Source: Chromera velia (taxonomy: Eukaryota; Sar; Chromeraceae). From it: a stretch of DNA of 33,442 nucleotides. The stretch is from assembly GCA_018398765.1 (NCBI GenBank), contig JAHBMJ010001052.1:2501-35942 (forward strand). Direction: 5' to 3'. The notes under the pieces were generated by a model. That model was given only the letters and a program-made list of their open reading frames with translations, made no database searches and had not been told where the DNA came from. Made by a program: the position numbers and the translations under genes. Positions 19,952 through 30,080 of the stretch are shown here, piece by piece. Numbering within the stretch: the stretch's first letter is position 1; each line of letters starts with the position of its first letter.

Positions 19952-20668
19952 TCACACTGTTTGCTGTCCTTCCGTCTCTTGCACAGATATGGATGATGAT
20001 TGTGTCCGCAGACTACCATACACGTAGAAGCCCTTTCCCGAGAAGGAGAGCTTATGGGAGAAGGAGGGAACTTCCCACCCCATACTGATCACTTGAGCCC
20101 CCTTCTCTAACAATTTCTCCAAAAGAGGCAAGACCTTACGGAGACCCTCAGTAACAAGGTACACAAACACCACACTGAAAAAACACCCCCCCTCTTCCAC
20201 ACACGCCTCCCCTTGCCACGCAATACCGGGACTCCACACCGTCTCGTCCAGCAGATCCCCCTGAACAATGCGAACGCTCTCAGCAACACCTGAAGAGACG
20301 GCACGCTCACGCGATTCCTTCACGAGGGCTGAGTCCATCTCCACTCCTGTGCAAAGACAAGCCGATCCCAAAACATCCCGGGCTCTCAGGAGTAGAGCAC
20401 CGTTGCCGCTTCCCAAGTCTGTCACGATCACGGTTGACTCTTTTCCCTTCTCACGGGCCGTGTCCTTGTCTGCCTCTACCAACAGCTGTCTGACCACAAC
20501 AAGAGCTGCGTCGAGGCTCTCTGCAGCAGCCTCCCGAAAGGGAGAGAGCAAACCTTCAGACCATTCATACCCGAATAAGTGAGATGTGGGTTTCACGAAC
20601 TGCCCCGGAAAGGCCTGATGGTACGGATTCGACGCGTCGATTCCATCGCTGTCCTCCTCTCCGGACAT
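19952..20668 (-). CDS. Class I SAM methyltransferase, FAM173/ATPSCKMT-like
   Basis: The 238-residue protein is a seven-beta-strand S-adenosylmethionine-dependent methyltransferase. Motif I reads DLGSGNG at residues 84-90. The acidic end of strand two is GVEMD (E110), and VQGDLLD (D138) follows. A VVFVYLVTEGL block at 166-176, then a stretch ending in GAQVISMGWEVP, resembles the FAM173 family. That family includes the lysine methyltransferases of mitochondrial ATP synthase c-subunit and ADP/ATP carrier. The family-level call and the lysine substrate are inferences. The frame starts one codon earlier with GTG; the first ATG (ending at 20668) is used. The N-terminal 12 residues are acidic, and no clear targeting peptide is seen. 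Single exon, head to head with the ATG14-like gene. Confidence 0.78.
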   Translation of the reverse strand: MSGEEDSDGIDASNPYHQAFPGQFVKPTSHLFGYEWSEGLLSPFREAAAESLDAALVVVRQLLVEADKDTAREKGKESTVIVTDLGSGNGALLLRARDVLGSACLCTGVEMDSALVKESRERAVSSGVAESVRIVQGDLLDETVWSPGIAWQGEACVEEGGCFFSVVFVYLVTEGLRKVLPLLEKLLEKGAQVISMGWEVPSFSHKLSFSGKGFYVYGSLRTQSSSISVQETEGQQTV

Positions 20669-21357
20669 CACGGAGATCTGTGCGGATATTGTGTCACTCC
20701 GGTGGAATGGGGTTCAGTCTCCCGGCAAGTGCTAATGTATGCTAATGTCATCCAATGGGCGTGTAGACGGAGCTAGGAGAAAAGTCTTTGCATGCTGTAC
20801 ATGTATATCAGGGATACTCTTCCGTGGTAGCTCGTGATGGTTCGGCAGAATCCAGTATAACACTTGTCTTTGAACCACTTCTGTAGTGGTAGGAGCATTT
20901 GCAAGCAAACAGATACAGGAGTCTGGACTCTGGAGACAGTGGAGAGTCAGCTAGTGGCAGCCTAGTGCCAAGAGACGGCTTTTTAATGGAAACGCCTTAA
21001 TTCACATGATGAAAGCATGTACAATCATGTATGTATGCCATGCAGGCCGGGGCCCCGGCATGATCTGATTGAGGCCGGGGCCCTAGCTTTGTACAGGGAC
21101 CCGTTTATGCAACGCGCGGTGCGCAATCGCGTGCATGGGGGCTGCAGACCGAGCCAAAAAAAGAAGTGTGAGTGCTGTTGAAAGTACAGATCACAAAGCA
21201 AGAAGAAAAAAACACAAGACCGGCACTGAAGCTGAGAGGAAGGAAAACGTGTCGATCTGGATTGATTTGGATGCCCTTTTGGGTTCCTTGTTGCGTCGGT
21301 CTATCGCGGTCACTTTGAGGAGAGCACGATGTAGGAATCATCCTGCTGTTGTTCCCG
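20669..21357. promoter_or_regulatory. Divergent intergenic with GC-rich repeated dodecamer
   Basis: The 689 bp lie between the methyltransferase and ATG14-like starts. The dodecamer AGGCCGGGGCCC occurs at 21044-21055 and 21072-21083, 28 bp apart, next to ATGTATG-type words. A promoter role is inferred. Confidence 0.45.
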
Positions 21358-21386
21358 ATGCCCACAATAACATGCCCCGTCTGTAG
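21135..21386 (+). CDS. Upstream ORF overlapping the ATG14-like start (83 aa)
   Basis: An ATG at 21135 opens an 83-residue frame. It overlaps the putative main start codon (21358) in another frame and ends at a TAG at 21384-21386. The first 40 residues are strongly basic (KKRS, HKARRKKHKTG) and look like a nuclear-type sequence. The rest is unremarkable. It could be an upstream ORF that limits translation of the main frame, a separate small protein, or an exon of an alternative transcript. The sequence alone does not decide. Confidence 0.3.
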   Translation: MGAADRAKKRSVSAVESTDHKARRKKHKTGTEAERKENVSIWIDLDALLGSLLRRSIAVTLRRARCRNHPAVVPDAHNNMPRL

Positions 21387-22865
21387 ACAGCATACAAGCT
21401 TGTTGGTGTGTTCCGACTGCGTAGAAACAAGGTACGACTCAATGTTCTTTTGTGTCTTGCCTGTCTGACTCGAAAGTCGTGCAGCTTGAGTGGTTGTTGC
21501 TGGTTGTTCCCTGATACGTCTGTCTGTCTCTTTGTCTGTCTCTGCAGGATCTCGGAGAAGAAGGCAACGGGGGCCATCCAAGAAGTCGAAGAGGCCCGAC
21601 AGGCCATTTTGGCGAAGTGTGAGAAGCTGTGCAAATGCAAAGAGGAGGGTGTAGCGAGGGAGGACTGCGGGAAGGTTCCGAAACGACGGGAGCTCGAGGA
21701 AAAAGTTGCGAGACTGCGTTTGCGTCTCGACACTCTCCGGAAAGGTCAATCAGTGTGTGCCGGTGTTTGGGGTGTTCAAAACCTCTTTTCGCATTCTTGT
21801 TGATAAAGTTGTCTGGGATCCTCCAGGAGACGGCACCTTCGCACTCTCCTTTCTTCTCTTCCGCCCCATCTCTCTTTGCCCTCTCGTCAACTTCAATTGC
21901 AGTCTCTTCTTTTTCCTGTCTTCTAATGCTGTGGTCCCTGCCGCCTGTTGCGACCTTTCTCGTCCATCCCTCCTCACCTTGCGCACTGCAGCCAAAGAAG
22001 AACAAGAGGAGAGAACGGCACAGCTGCAGCAAACGGCCCAGAGGAAAGACCAGGAAACGAAACAGCTGAGGGCCAGGGTGAAGACGCTGCAGTCAAGCAC
22101 GCAATTGTTGGGGGCTCGCTTTCCTCTGCGTTTCTCCGAGGTTGGTGTCCTTCTTATTTGTGTAGAGCGGGGCCCCCGCCAAAGCCGCCCTTCCCCTTTC
22201 CTTTCCATTCCATTCGCACGTTCTTTGGCGCACCTTCCCTGCCATCCTCCTCCTTGCCGTTTTCCTGCAGGTCCCGTTTCTTCCTTCTTGGTTATACTGC
22301 CTGCAACCCTTTCCTCCGTTCTCTCGCCTGCTCTTTGCTCTTTTTTGCTGCATATTTTCTTTCGCTTCCTCTTTCTGTTGTACACGACTGAATGCGTGAC
22401 TGACTGACTGAATGAATGAATGAATGACTGAATGCGTGACTGACTGACTGAATGCGTGACTGACTGACTGACTGACTGACTGACTGACTGACTGAATGCG
22501 TGACTGACTGACTGACTGACTGACTGACTGACTGACTGACTAACTGACTGACTGACTGACTGACTGACTGACTGACTGAATGACTGACTGAATGACTGAC
22601 TGAATGCGTGACTGACTGACTGACTGACTGACTGACTGACTGACTGAATGAATGAATGAATGAATGTGTGAGTGAGTGAGTGAGTGAGTGAGTGAAAGAA
22701 CAAAGCAGCGTTTGACCTAGACTCGGAGGAAGTCATGAAGGAACTGGCTGGAAACGAAACGAAAGGAAAGGAAAGACTCAAGAAATGAAGCAACCCAGGA
22801 TCAAAAACGCATGCAGGGAAGCAAGAGGAAGAGAGAGAAATCGACATACAGTAGCGTCATTGAAT

Positions 22866-22896
<31 letters not shown>

Positions 22897-25800
22897 CAGT
22901 TTCTTCGGGACCCGATGGCTGGAGAGGCGCTTCTCTACAGAATGCAGCTGCATCCTTACAGGGTGGGTGGGTGGGTGGGTGAGTCCGTCTGTTTTGTTTT
23001 GTTCTGTGTGTGTGTCTTTCTGCTTGTTTGTGTGTCGGACTCTCTCTCTCTATTTGCCCGCCCAAGTATTCTTTCAAAGTTTTGCTTTCCCTCAGCGACA
23101 CTTCGTGTGTGAGATGTGTTACCCTGCATACGCTTTTCTGGTTATCTGGGGGGGGGCGTTCAGGTCTCTGTGTTCTGTGCTGGATGGTGTCGCTGTCTGT
23201 ATCTTACTTCGCATTGGCGTCCTTACTGCTTCGTGTTTCTCCCTCTGTCCCTGCCTGCCTGCCGGTCTCTCCCTCTCTTCCTTTCCCCGCGCATCACCTC
23301 CCCTCCACTCCCGAACGCCTCTCCAGGCACCTTCTCCCTCTTTCGCCCCGGCCGCTGTCCTTGTTCCTTCTCTTGTTTGGTGAGGGGCTTTCTTCGTCCT
23401 CTTGAAATGATTGTCACATCCCTACCTCTCTCCCTGTCTGCCTCTGCAGGAGCTGCGTGCTTGTCTAGAGGCTCTGGATTCTGTACAGAAGGAGAAATGT
23501 CGTGAAGTGTGCGAGTGAGTTTATGGACATGTCTCTACGTTTTTGGCCCTTCTCTCAATTGAAAGAAAGAAGTGGTGCGCTCGTCAGGGCATCTCTCTCC
23601 GTCTCTGTTTCTTGTCCTGTCTTCTTCTGACAGCTGTGCAACCGGTGCAGCGGAAACTCCTCTAAAAACTTCCTTTCACATTGATAGTGTGGCATGGAAC
23701 TTCTCTTTCATGAAGAGCGGCCGGTTTTCCCCACCCACCCACTGAATTCAATTGAGACCCCTCCCCCCCTTCCCCTCTCTGCATGCCTGCAGCATGTTCC
23801 CACTCCGCAGCGTTCCTGCGCCCTCCTTCGGGTCCCCCTCCCGTCCCCCTCAGGTAGTGGGAGCGGGAGGGGGAGTGGGTGCACAGTCCCAGTCTGCGTC
23901 CCGTCTGCTTGAGAGGTCGGGAGGAAGCGGGGTTCTCGGAGGAGGGGGGGGGGACAGTATGAGCCTGACTGGCACAGCAGGGGGGGCAAGCGAGGCATCA
24001 CTCCTTCTGAAGCGCGAAGGAGAAGGCAGTAGAGAGAGAGGAAAAGAGGGAGAGGGGGGGACGATGCAGACGACGACCACTCTGAGAGACATGCAGGCAG
24101 ACAGGGAGAGGGAGAAAGAGGCTGCCCTGCTTCAGGCAGTCACCTCCCATCGGGACAGGCATCAGAGGCCCACCCTCTTTTATGCGGGTGCATGCTCACT
24201 GAGACTTCCAGGTAGGTCACAAAGGTTTCCAACTGCTCGTGCATGAGTCCACTTGCAGAGAGCAGAACATTTGGAAAGAAGGACCAACAGAGCATGATGC
24301 GCGCACTCCCGGTGATGCCCTCGCCCTCCTTGTTTCTCTTTTCTTCCGCCTTTCTGCACCCGTTGTTGGAATTTTTGCTGTAGTGAGAGTGAGACCACTT
24401 CAGTTTTTTGTTTGTACCCTTAGTCCTTTGTGACTTCGCGAAGAAAAGGAAACACTTGCGCAAGACCTCCCTTCCCGTTTTCGTCGTTTGACCTGTCTGG
24501 GTGTATTTCCCTTTTCCCTTCTGTTCAACAATTCTATCGTTTCCATGAATGAATGAATGAATAAATGAATGAATGAATGAATGAGCGTGCAGTGTCGAGA
24601 CCAATGAGCGATGAAGAGCGACTGCAAAAGCTCGGGGCTGCAAGGAATCTGGTTCAACAGCTGCAGACTCTTTCTCGAATTCTGGAGGTCTGTTGAAGGA
24701 GCCCGAGAGTCCCTGGAGGCGCGTTCCGTCTCTCTCCGTCTGTTTCACTTCCTTCTGTGTACTCTCACAGCGTTTTCTTCTGTTGTATAATTTTCTTTGT
24801 CAAGTTCTTTCGTCGATCCTCATGTTTTGTTCGCTTTCTTGTTGGTCTTTTTCGGACGCCTTTTTGTCCTGCGCTGCTTTGCAAACCTCTCCGATCGCTT
24901 TTGCTGAACGAAGTCCAAGAATCGTCCGCTTGATTGCCTCGCTCTTGCCTGCCTGCCTGCGTGCCTTCGTGCCTGCCTGCCTGTCGAGGAAAGGCCGGGC
25001 ATGCTTCTCTTCTCCTTTCACGAACAAGCAAGACGGCTGCTCAATCAAGCTGCGATGTCAGCTCTTCCTTCTGGTACATCTATTCAACGAGAGAGAACTG
25101 CAGAAAGAGTCCTTCTTCCTCCCGTCTCCCAATGTCCCTCCGTCTTCTTCCTGCAGGTCTCTCTCCCATCTCCCGTTCTCTACTCAAGGGTGCAGAGCTT
25201 TTCGGGGGTGCAGGACCGCGCTTACTCTGGTTTCGTGTCTGCCTCTGAGGAGGGACGCCTGCTCCCTGCCCCCCTCACGCCCTCAGCACCCCCCGAGTCG
25301 CCTGCAGACGAAGTACAGCTCCAGCAAGCACAGGCGCAAAGGAAGGGGAAGGCAGGGAAGGAACCGACTCTGCACCTTGCACCCATGCCGATAGACCTCG
25401 GAGAGGGGACAAGGGAGGGGGATGTGGAAGCTTCGCAGTGGCCTAGTACGTCCATGGTGACGAGTAGTCGTGTTGCAGGAAGTGGGGGGGGGAATACAGG
25501 CGTATCATCTTTCGCAGGAGGGGGTGGTGGTAACCTGCGTGTAGACAATAGGACAGGGGAGTTTGTGCGAGGTGCAGGTGCGGAATTGGAGGGTGCGGGT
25601 GGGGGTTTGGCCTCTTCCGTAGCATCGGAGAGGAGCATTGGGGGTCTTGGTCGAAAGGCAGGAGCTGTGTGGTCTCGTGGTGGGGGTGGGGGGTCTCCCG
25701 TTCCCTCTACAGAGAGTCCGGTTCCTGTTTTTGTTTCTGGAGGGAGAGAAGAGAGCAGTGGGGAGAGGGAGAAGAAAGAAGGTGGAGAGGAACAGAAGGG

Positions 25801-27867
25801 AGATGAGGAAGCAGGAAAAGGAGTCGACAGAGAGGGTTGGTGTGTAGAGGGAGGAGGGGGGGATGCAGAAGGAAATGGACGGAGCTACGCGGAAGCCTAC
25901 CCGAGGGTTTTGTGCAGACGCACAGGGTCAGTCTCTTTTTGTCGACTGATCGGTCGTTCCCTTCTTCTTTATCTGGGCAAAAAAGAGAGACGTGGGATAA
26001 TGAGCCCGGGAATCTTCAATGGACAGTGTGGTGGGCTTGAACGAATCTTGACAAGTCCTTCTGCTCATTCAGCATTTGCTGTTGCGTTGCCCTTTCTGTT
26101 TTTTCCCTGCTCTATTAGGCTTTTCTCAGCTGCCCCACAGTTATGTCCCGCATCGCATCGCTGCTGTTCCTGTCATTTTGAAGTCCTCGATCTCCTTACC
26201 TCTAGGGAGACAAGTCTTTGCTTCAACTGCTTTCTGGTCATATTATTTGTGTCCATTCACATTCTTTCACTGACGGGATGGGTTGCAGGGTGGTCTTGAC
26301 GCTGCACCTGCCACACCGATGGACCGCAGTGACGACATCGATTGACAGATTCGGGGCCTCGGTGGGCGCCCTGGGATCCTCTGCCGCTCGGCGTGTGCAG
26401 GGCCTCCCCGAGAACTTGGTGGCAGCTGCGTCGTCCTTCCGAACAAATCTCGTGGCTGCGTTCGGGGAGCGCCTCGGGGGGAACACGGGGATTCAGGGTG
26501 TTTCTCTTTCGCCTGGTGCGCCTGAGGATGAGAGGGGTCTTGAAGAGAGTACAGGAGAGGGTCGATTTACCAGCAGTAGTATGGGCAGAACGGGAGAACT
26601 AGGAGAGCTTGGGGATGAGGAAGAAGGTGGGGTGTATGGGGGGAGTGAGGCTTTGGAATATCTTCCGAGATTCGTTGAGGTTGTGGATGGTGAAGGGATG
26701 TATCCAGATAGGGGTGTTGGGATGTTTGAAGAGGACATTCGGAGGGAAGAGTGGGACGTCAGGGGTGATGGGTGTGTTCCTTTTTTGATGCCCTTGAAGG
26801 CAGAGAGGGTCGGGGAGGCAGAGACCGTCAGCGATTCCGAGTCGCAGTCGGACAGCGACTCTATGGGGGAAGCAGAGGGGCCGCCTGAGTTGATGCAGCA
26901 GGAACGGATGTCCCCTCGCTCGGGTTCATCTGACGGTGCGGCTTCGGCAGTTGCAGTGAGCATTCCGGACACAGAGGACGCACGGCTCCTCAGAGAGAGG
27001 CTGGAAAGGGAGAATGAGGAGGGGGCGGGGGTACATGCAGGCACTCAGCCTGTTGTGTCTTCAGTAGTGAGGCAGGTGAGAGGCCGTCTAGGCGATGCGC
27101 TGTCAACCCTCTCTACTGCGGTTGCTGCAGCTGCAGCGCCTTTACCAGGGAAGGGACGGTGGCGTCGGGGGAAGAATGGGCCGGGGGGCCGGGGGGTGCG
27201 AGCTGCTGCAGGGACACAGCAGCAGCAGCAGGGGAATGCTGAGAGTGAGGGGAGCGAGATGATCTGGCAGAAGGGAGTGGAGAGGATAGACAGTTGTCTG
27301 GAGACCCTGTGCAGATGCAGAGGTGTGCGAGAGAGTCTGATTGCCCGTGCGTGGGAAGAACGAGAAGGTGAGATGAATGAAGAGGGACGGGACGGAAATG
27401 AAAAAAAGTGGTTTGTTTGTTTTTGTGTGCGTGAGTGAGTCTGTCAGCGACCATGACGGCACGTCCATCTTTGTTGCATCGCTTTGTTGGAGCCTGTTGC
27501 ATTCTTCCCTTTCTCCTCCTGCCTTTTCATTTCTGTTTCTCTGTGTGTGCAGGTCCAACGTTCCGACTGTTGCTTCTATTGATCAACACCTTCAGGGAGT
27601 CAGTACTGTCGATATTACTTTGGCGCTCTTTTTGGATGGTCTCTCTATGTGTCTCGATCTCTCCTTGCCACTCTCACTTTCACACACGCGCCCAGAACAA
27701 TCACCATGAAAACTTATTGCATGCGAAGTAAAGCATTGTCAATACGTCTCGATCAAGGTCCTGTTGCTGCTTTCCTTCCCCTCTTTCCTCCCTCCCCCCC
27801 TCCCTCCCACCCTTCCTGTCTGTCTTCCTTTCTTCCTTCCTTCCTTTCTTTCTTTCGTTTTTTTTTC

Positions 27868-27899
<32 letters not shown>

Positions 27900-28891
27900 C
27901 GCTTCTTTCTGTCTTCGCAGCACGTCTGCATGATTCTCCCCCCTCTCCTTTTCTTTCCGTGCACGTGCGCAGGAACGCGGAAGAGGATGAGTGGGACATC
28001 GCAACAGAAGGGTCGGCTCTCGAGGAGGTGGACCCAGACCCTGAGGGCACAGATGATGGGAGGGCAACGGTAACAGACACACAGAGATCTGGAAGAGGAG
28101 GAGGAGGACTGATGGGCACTGACGCACGCAGCAGCCCGTCGCTTCACCCGGCAAGTGGAGGTCCAGCCGCCTCCCCGACCTCGAACAGCAGCTCTTCGCA
28201 TTTCCGTTCTTCTTCCCCTGCCCCCTCGGGATCTTCTGGGACTGCCAGTGCCGCCGCAGGTCTCGCTGCCTCCCTCACGGCGTCGCTCTCCCAAGCTTTG
28301 TCCTTCGGCCCCTCAGCAGCGGGGGGGCGGCTGTCGGACTCAGCAGAATCACGACGGCGTGCGGGATCGGAAGATATTTCTTTTTCCGGGGGGTCTGCAG
28401 GGGGACGGAGGGATGCTGGGGGAAGTCAGAGAGGGACAGGGGCTATGGCCTCGGTTCTGGGTCGGGGTTTGGTTTCTCTTGCTTCCTCGTTCTCCTTCCG
28501 ATCGTCCTCTGTGTCGGGGTCAACATCTGTTGACAGATCACGGGAGATGCAGGGCTCGAGACGGCTCACGGGTAGAGGAGGCAGCGAATCAGGCCCAACA
28601 GTCCGTGTGACCGTGTGCCAACAGGAGGGGGGGGGAGAGGGCCATCGCGGAGATCCCTCAGAGACTCCGGGGGATTCTCAGTTGGATGAGGAGCCGGATG
28701 CATCTCAGCAGATGAGACGGCAACGGCAAACAGAACGTAGTGGCGAGGGCGCACACGGATCGGGAGGGGGGCTGCCAGGTGCGGGGAGGACAGGGGACAG
28801 GCCAGATGGGTTGTATGTCGTGGCAGAAGAGATGTCGGGTGATGAAGATGGAGATGATGCATGGGAGCATCTCTCTTTCCAAACGGAGTAA
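21358..28891 (+). CDS. Large ATG14/UVRAG (Vps38)-like autophagy subunit, nine-exon model
   Basis: Proposed exons: 21358-21431, 21548-21744, 21992-22140 (end uncertain; 22077 also possible), 23450-23514, 23793-24211, 24593-24687, 25157-25926, 26289-27367, 27921-28891. All phases agree and give about 1,272 residues. Domains in order: a CX2C-X8-CX2C cluster (C6, C9, C18, C21), a coiled coil (about 26-161), then MFPL (163-166) where the family has its FPI block. LRLP lies at about 298-301. A helix AARNLVQQLQTLSRILEV (317-334) runs into SLPSPV, like the family's ALLxxLSxxLxVxLP block. IWQKGVERIDSCLETLC (915-931) resembles its FxxAVxxLNxNIxxLC block. The Cys spacing equals that of human ATG14. These proteins direct the Vps34 PI3-kinase in autophagy or endosomal traffic. 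Between the blocks lie long Gly/Ser/Glu-rich insertions (about 170-280, 350-580, 640-900, 980-1260). The C-terminus ends DDAWEHLSFQTE. The family call rests on pattern matching only. Confidence 0.62.
22396..22696. repeat. (TGAC)n/(TGAA)n/(GTGA)n microsatellite in intron
   Basis: About 300 bp of GACT units with GAATGCGTGACT higher-order interruptions, ending in GTGA units, within the intron after exon three of the ATG14-like gene. Confidence 0.95.
22866..22897. repeat. (TGCC)n tract ending in a CAG acceptor
   Basis: Eight TGCC units lead straight into CAG at 22897-22899, forming a possible 3' splice site for the candidate exon at 22900. Confidence 0.85.
22900..22978 (+). other. Candidate optional exon in ATG14-like gene
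   Basis: The segment follows a CAG acceptor. It could end at GTGGGT (exon 22900-22962, 63 nt, phase-neutral) or at the strong GTGAGT at 22979 (79 nt). The 63-nt form would insert 21 residues (FLRDPMAGEALLYRMQ...) in frame between the third and fourth exons. It is not coil-like, so it may be a decoy. Confidence 0.25.
24545..24583. repeat. (AATG)n microsatellite before exon six
   Basis: Short ATGA/AATG tetranucleotide run ending 9 bp upstream of the acceptor of exon six (24593) of the ATG14-like gene. Confidence 0.9.
27775..27900. repeat. TTCC/TTTC and (TCTG)n tract before last exon
   Basis: Pyrimidine-rich repeats culminating in TCTG units (27867-27899) lie directly before the TCTTCGCAG acceptor of the last exon of the ATG14-like gene. 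Confidence 0.9.
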
Positions 28892-30080
28892 GGAGAACAT
28901 GCGTGATCGAATCATATCGATAAATTTGTGTTTGGATTTTTTGAAACCGATTTATTTTCCGAATGGCAAATTTTTAATTGTTTGATTGATTGATAAGTTT
29001 TTATAAGTTTTGCCGTAGGGCTTTCCCACTATGTCGTCGTTGTGGTTACAAGCTTATCAGGAATTGTTTTACCTAGTTTTACCCGTATAGCTAGAAAAAA
29101 ATATATGTTTGTTTTCCTTTGCTCTTAACTCGCATTGTCTCGCAATGGCCCCTCCTACAACTCTTAATCCTTATTTTAATCTCACCAGCCCAATCTAGCC
29201 TAATCCGACATCCTAACACCTGCTTCTTTGAATTCTTATACTTGAGTTTCTCGATTTGATTGATTGATTGATTGGTTCCGCGCTAATTAAGAGTTTATCA
29301 CTTTTTTTTTATGGCAGGGGTGGGGGCGCGTTTTTGTATTGTCATACAAAAATTTTATAATGTCTTTGACTTTAACGTGATGATAAGGATGAGTAGAAAT
29401 GTTAATTACTTTTTAAAAATTTTACATATTTTTACCTACTCTACATGGTGAGATTATTTCTATGATTGCCTTATCACGTATCATCGCGTGTTCACTCACA
29501 CAGCCATCACAGCGGTACTTGAGAATCACCGGGTATCACCAAGAGAATCACGTGCATAAGAATTTTTATGTGAATTTCCGATACTTTTAAAGGGGCTCGA
29601 ATTTAGTGGAGCTGCCCTCTGAGGACCCATGCACAAACTGACAATTCTTGCACTTACCTTCGCGCGCGAATGCGCGCGAACCAACTTATTTAATTAATGT
29701 CATTAATTAATTGTTCGCGATCAAATACACGCACGTACGTCTACAATTGCATGGCCGGGTTAATTAATTCATGCATGTAAATTTGCAGAACTTTGTCTTC
29801 CTCTGTCCTTCAACAATCAAACTGCTCTAAAGAAATTTCTGCACCCTCCTCTACCAGATCCAAGTATCCAGGTAGACTTGTAGTCGCATTGTCGTTCTTG
29901 CCTTTAACTTTTAGCACTTTCGACCACAGGAGCGTATATAGTATATACAGGTGTTGCCGAACTCGGACTCTGCCCGTATTTGTACAGCTGTGCGCTGTGT
30001 GCACTGAGGGCATCCTCTTCGGTGTGTTTTCATCGAGGCAGACACTTTAACCCCGGCAGACATTTGTAGCAGAAGTCGAA
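28892..30080. other. AT-rich spacer and upstream region of the last gene
   Basis: No gene is seen. A short TTGA run lies near 29258-29275, and a repeated GAGAATCAC word near 29521-29551. Strong inverted repeats lie at 29659-29710. Confidence 0.6.
29659..29710. repeat. Paired palindromes: TTCGCGCGCGAA and TTAATTAATG/CATTAATTAA
   Basis: TTCGCGCGCGAA (29659-29670) is a perfect palindrome, followed by a partial copy (TGCGCGCGAA). Then TTAATTAATG, T, CATTAATTAA (29690-29710) is a perfect 10-bp inverted repeat with a one-base loop. They lie about 370-420 bp upstream of the last gene's ATG and could be regulatory. Confidence 0.6.

Noticed and set aside
21750-22847. 365-residue minus-strand ORF with Ser-Val-Ser-Gln repeats
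   Set aside because: Antisense of the TGAC intron microsatellite and of exons of the ATG14-like gene; no independent coding signal.
27545-27723. Exon after GTGTGCAG in the intron before the last ATG14-like exon
   Set aside because: Phase allows it, but the frame runs to a stop (TAA near 27729-27731) and would remove the acidic C-terminus; a later acceptor fits the phase and keeps a long open frame.
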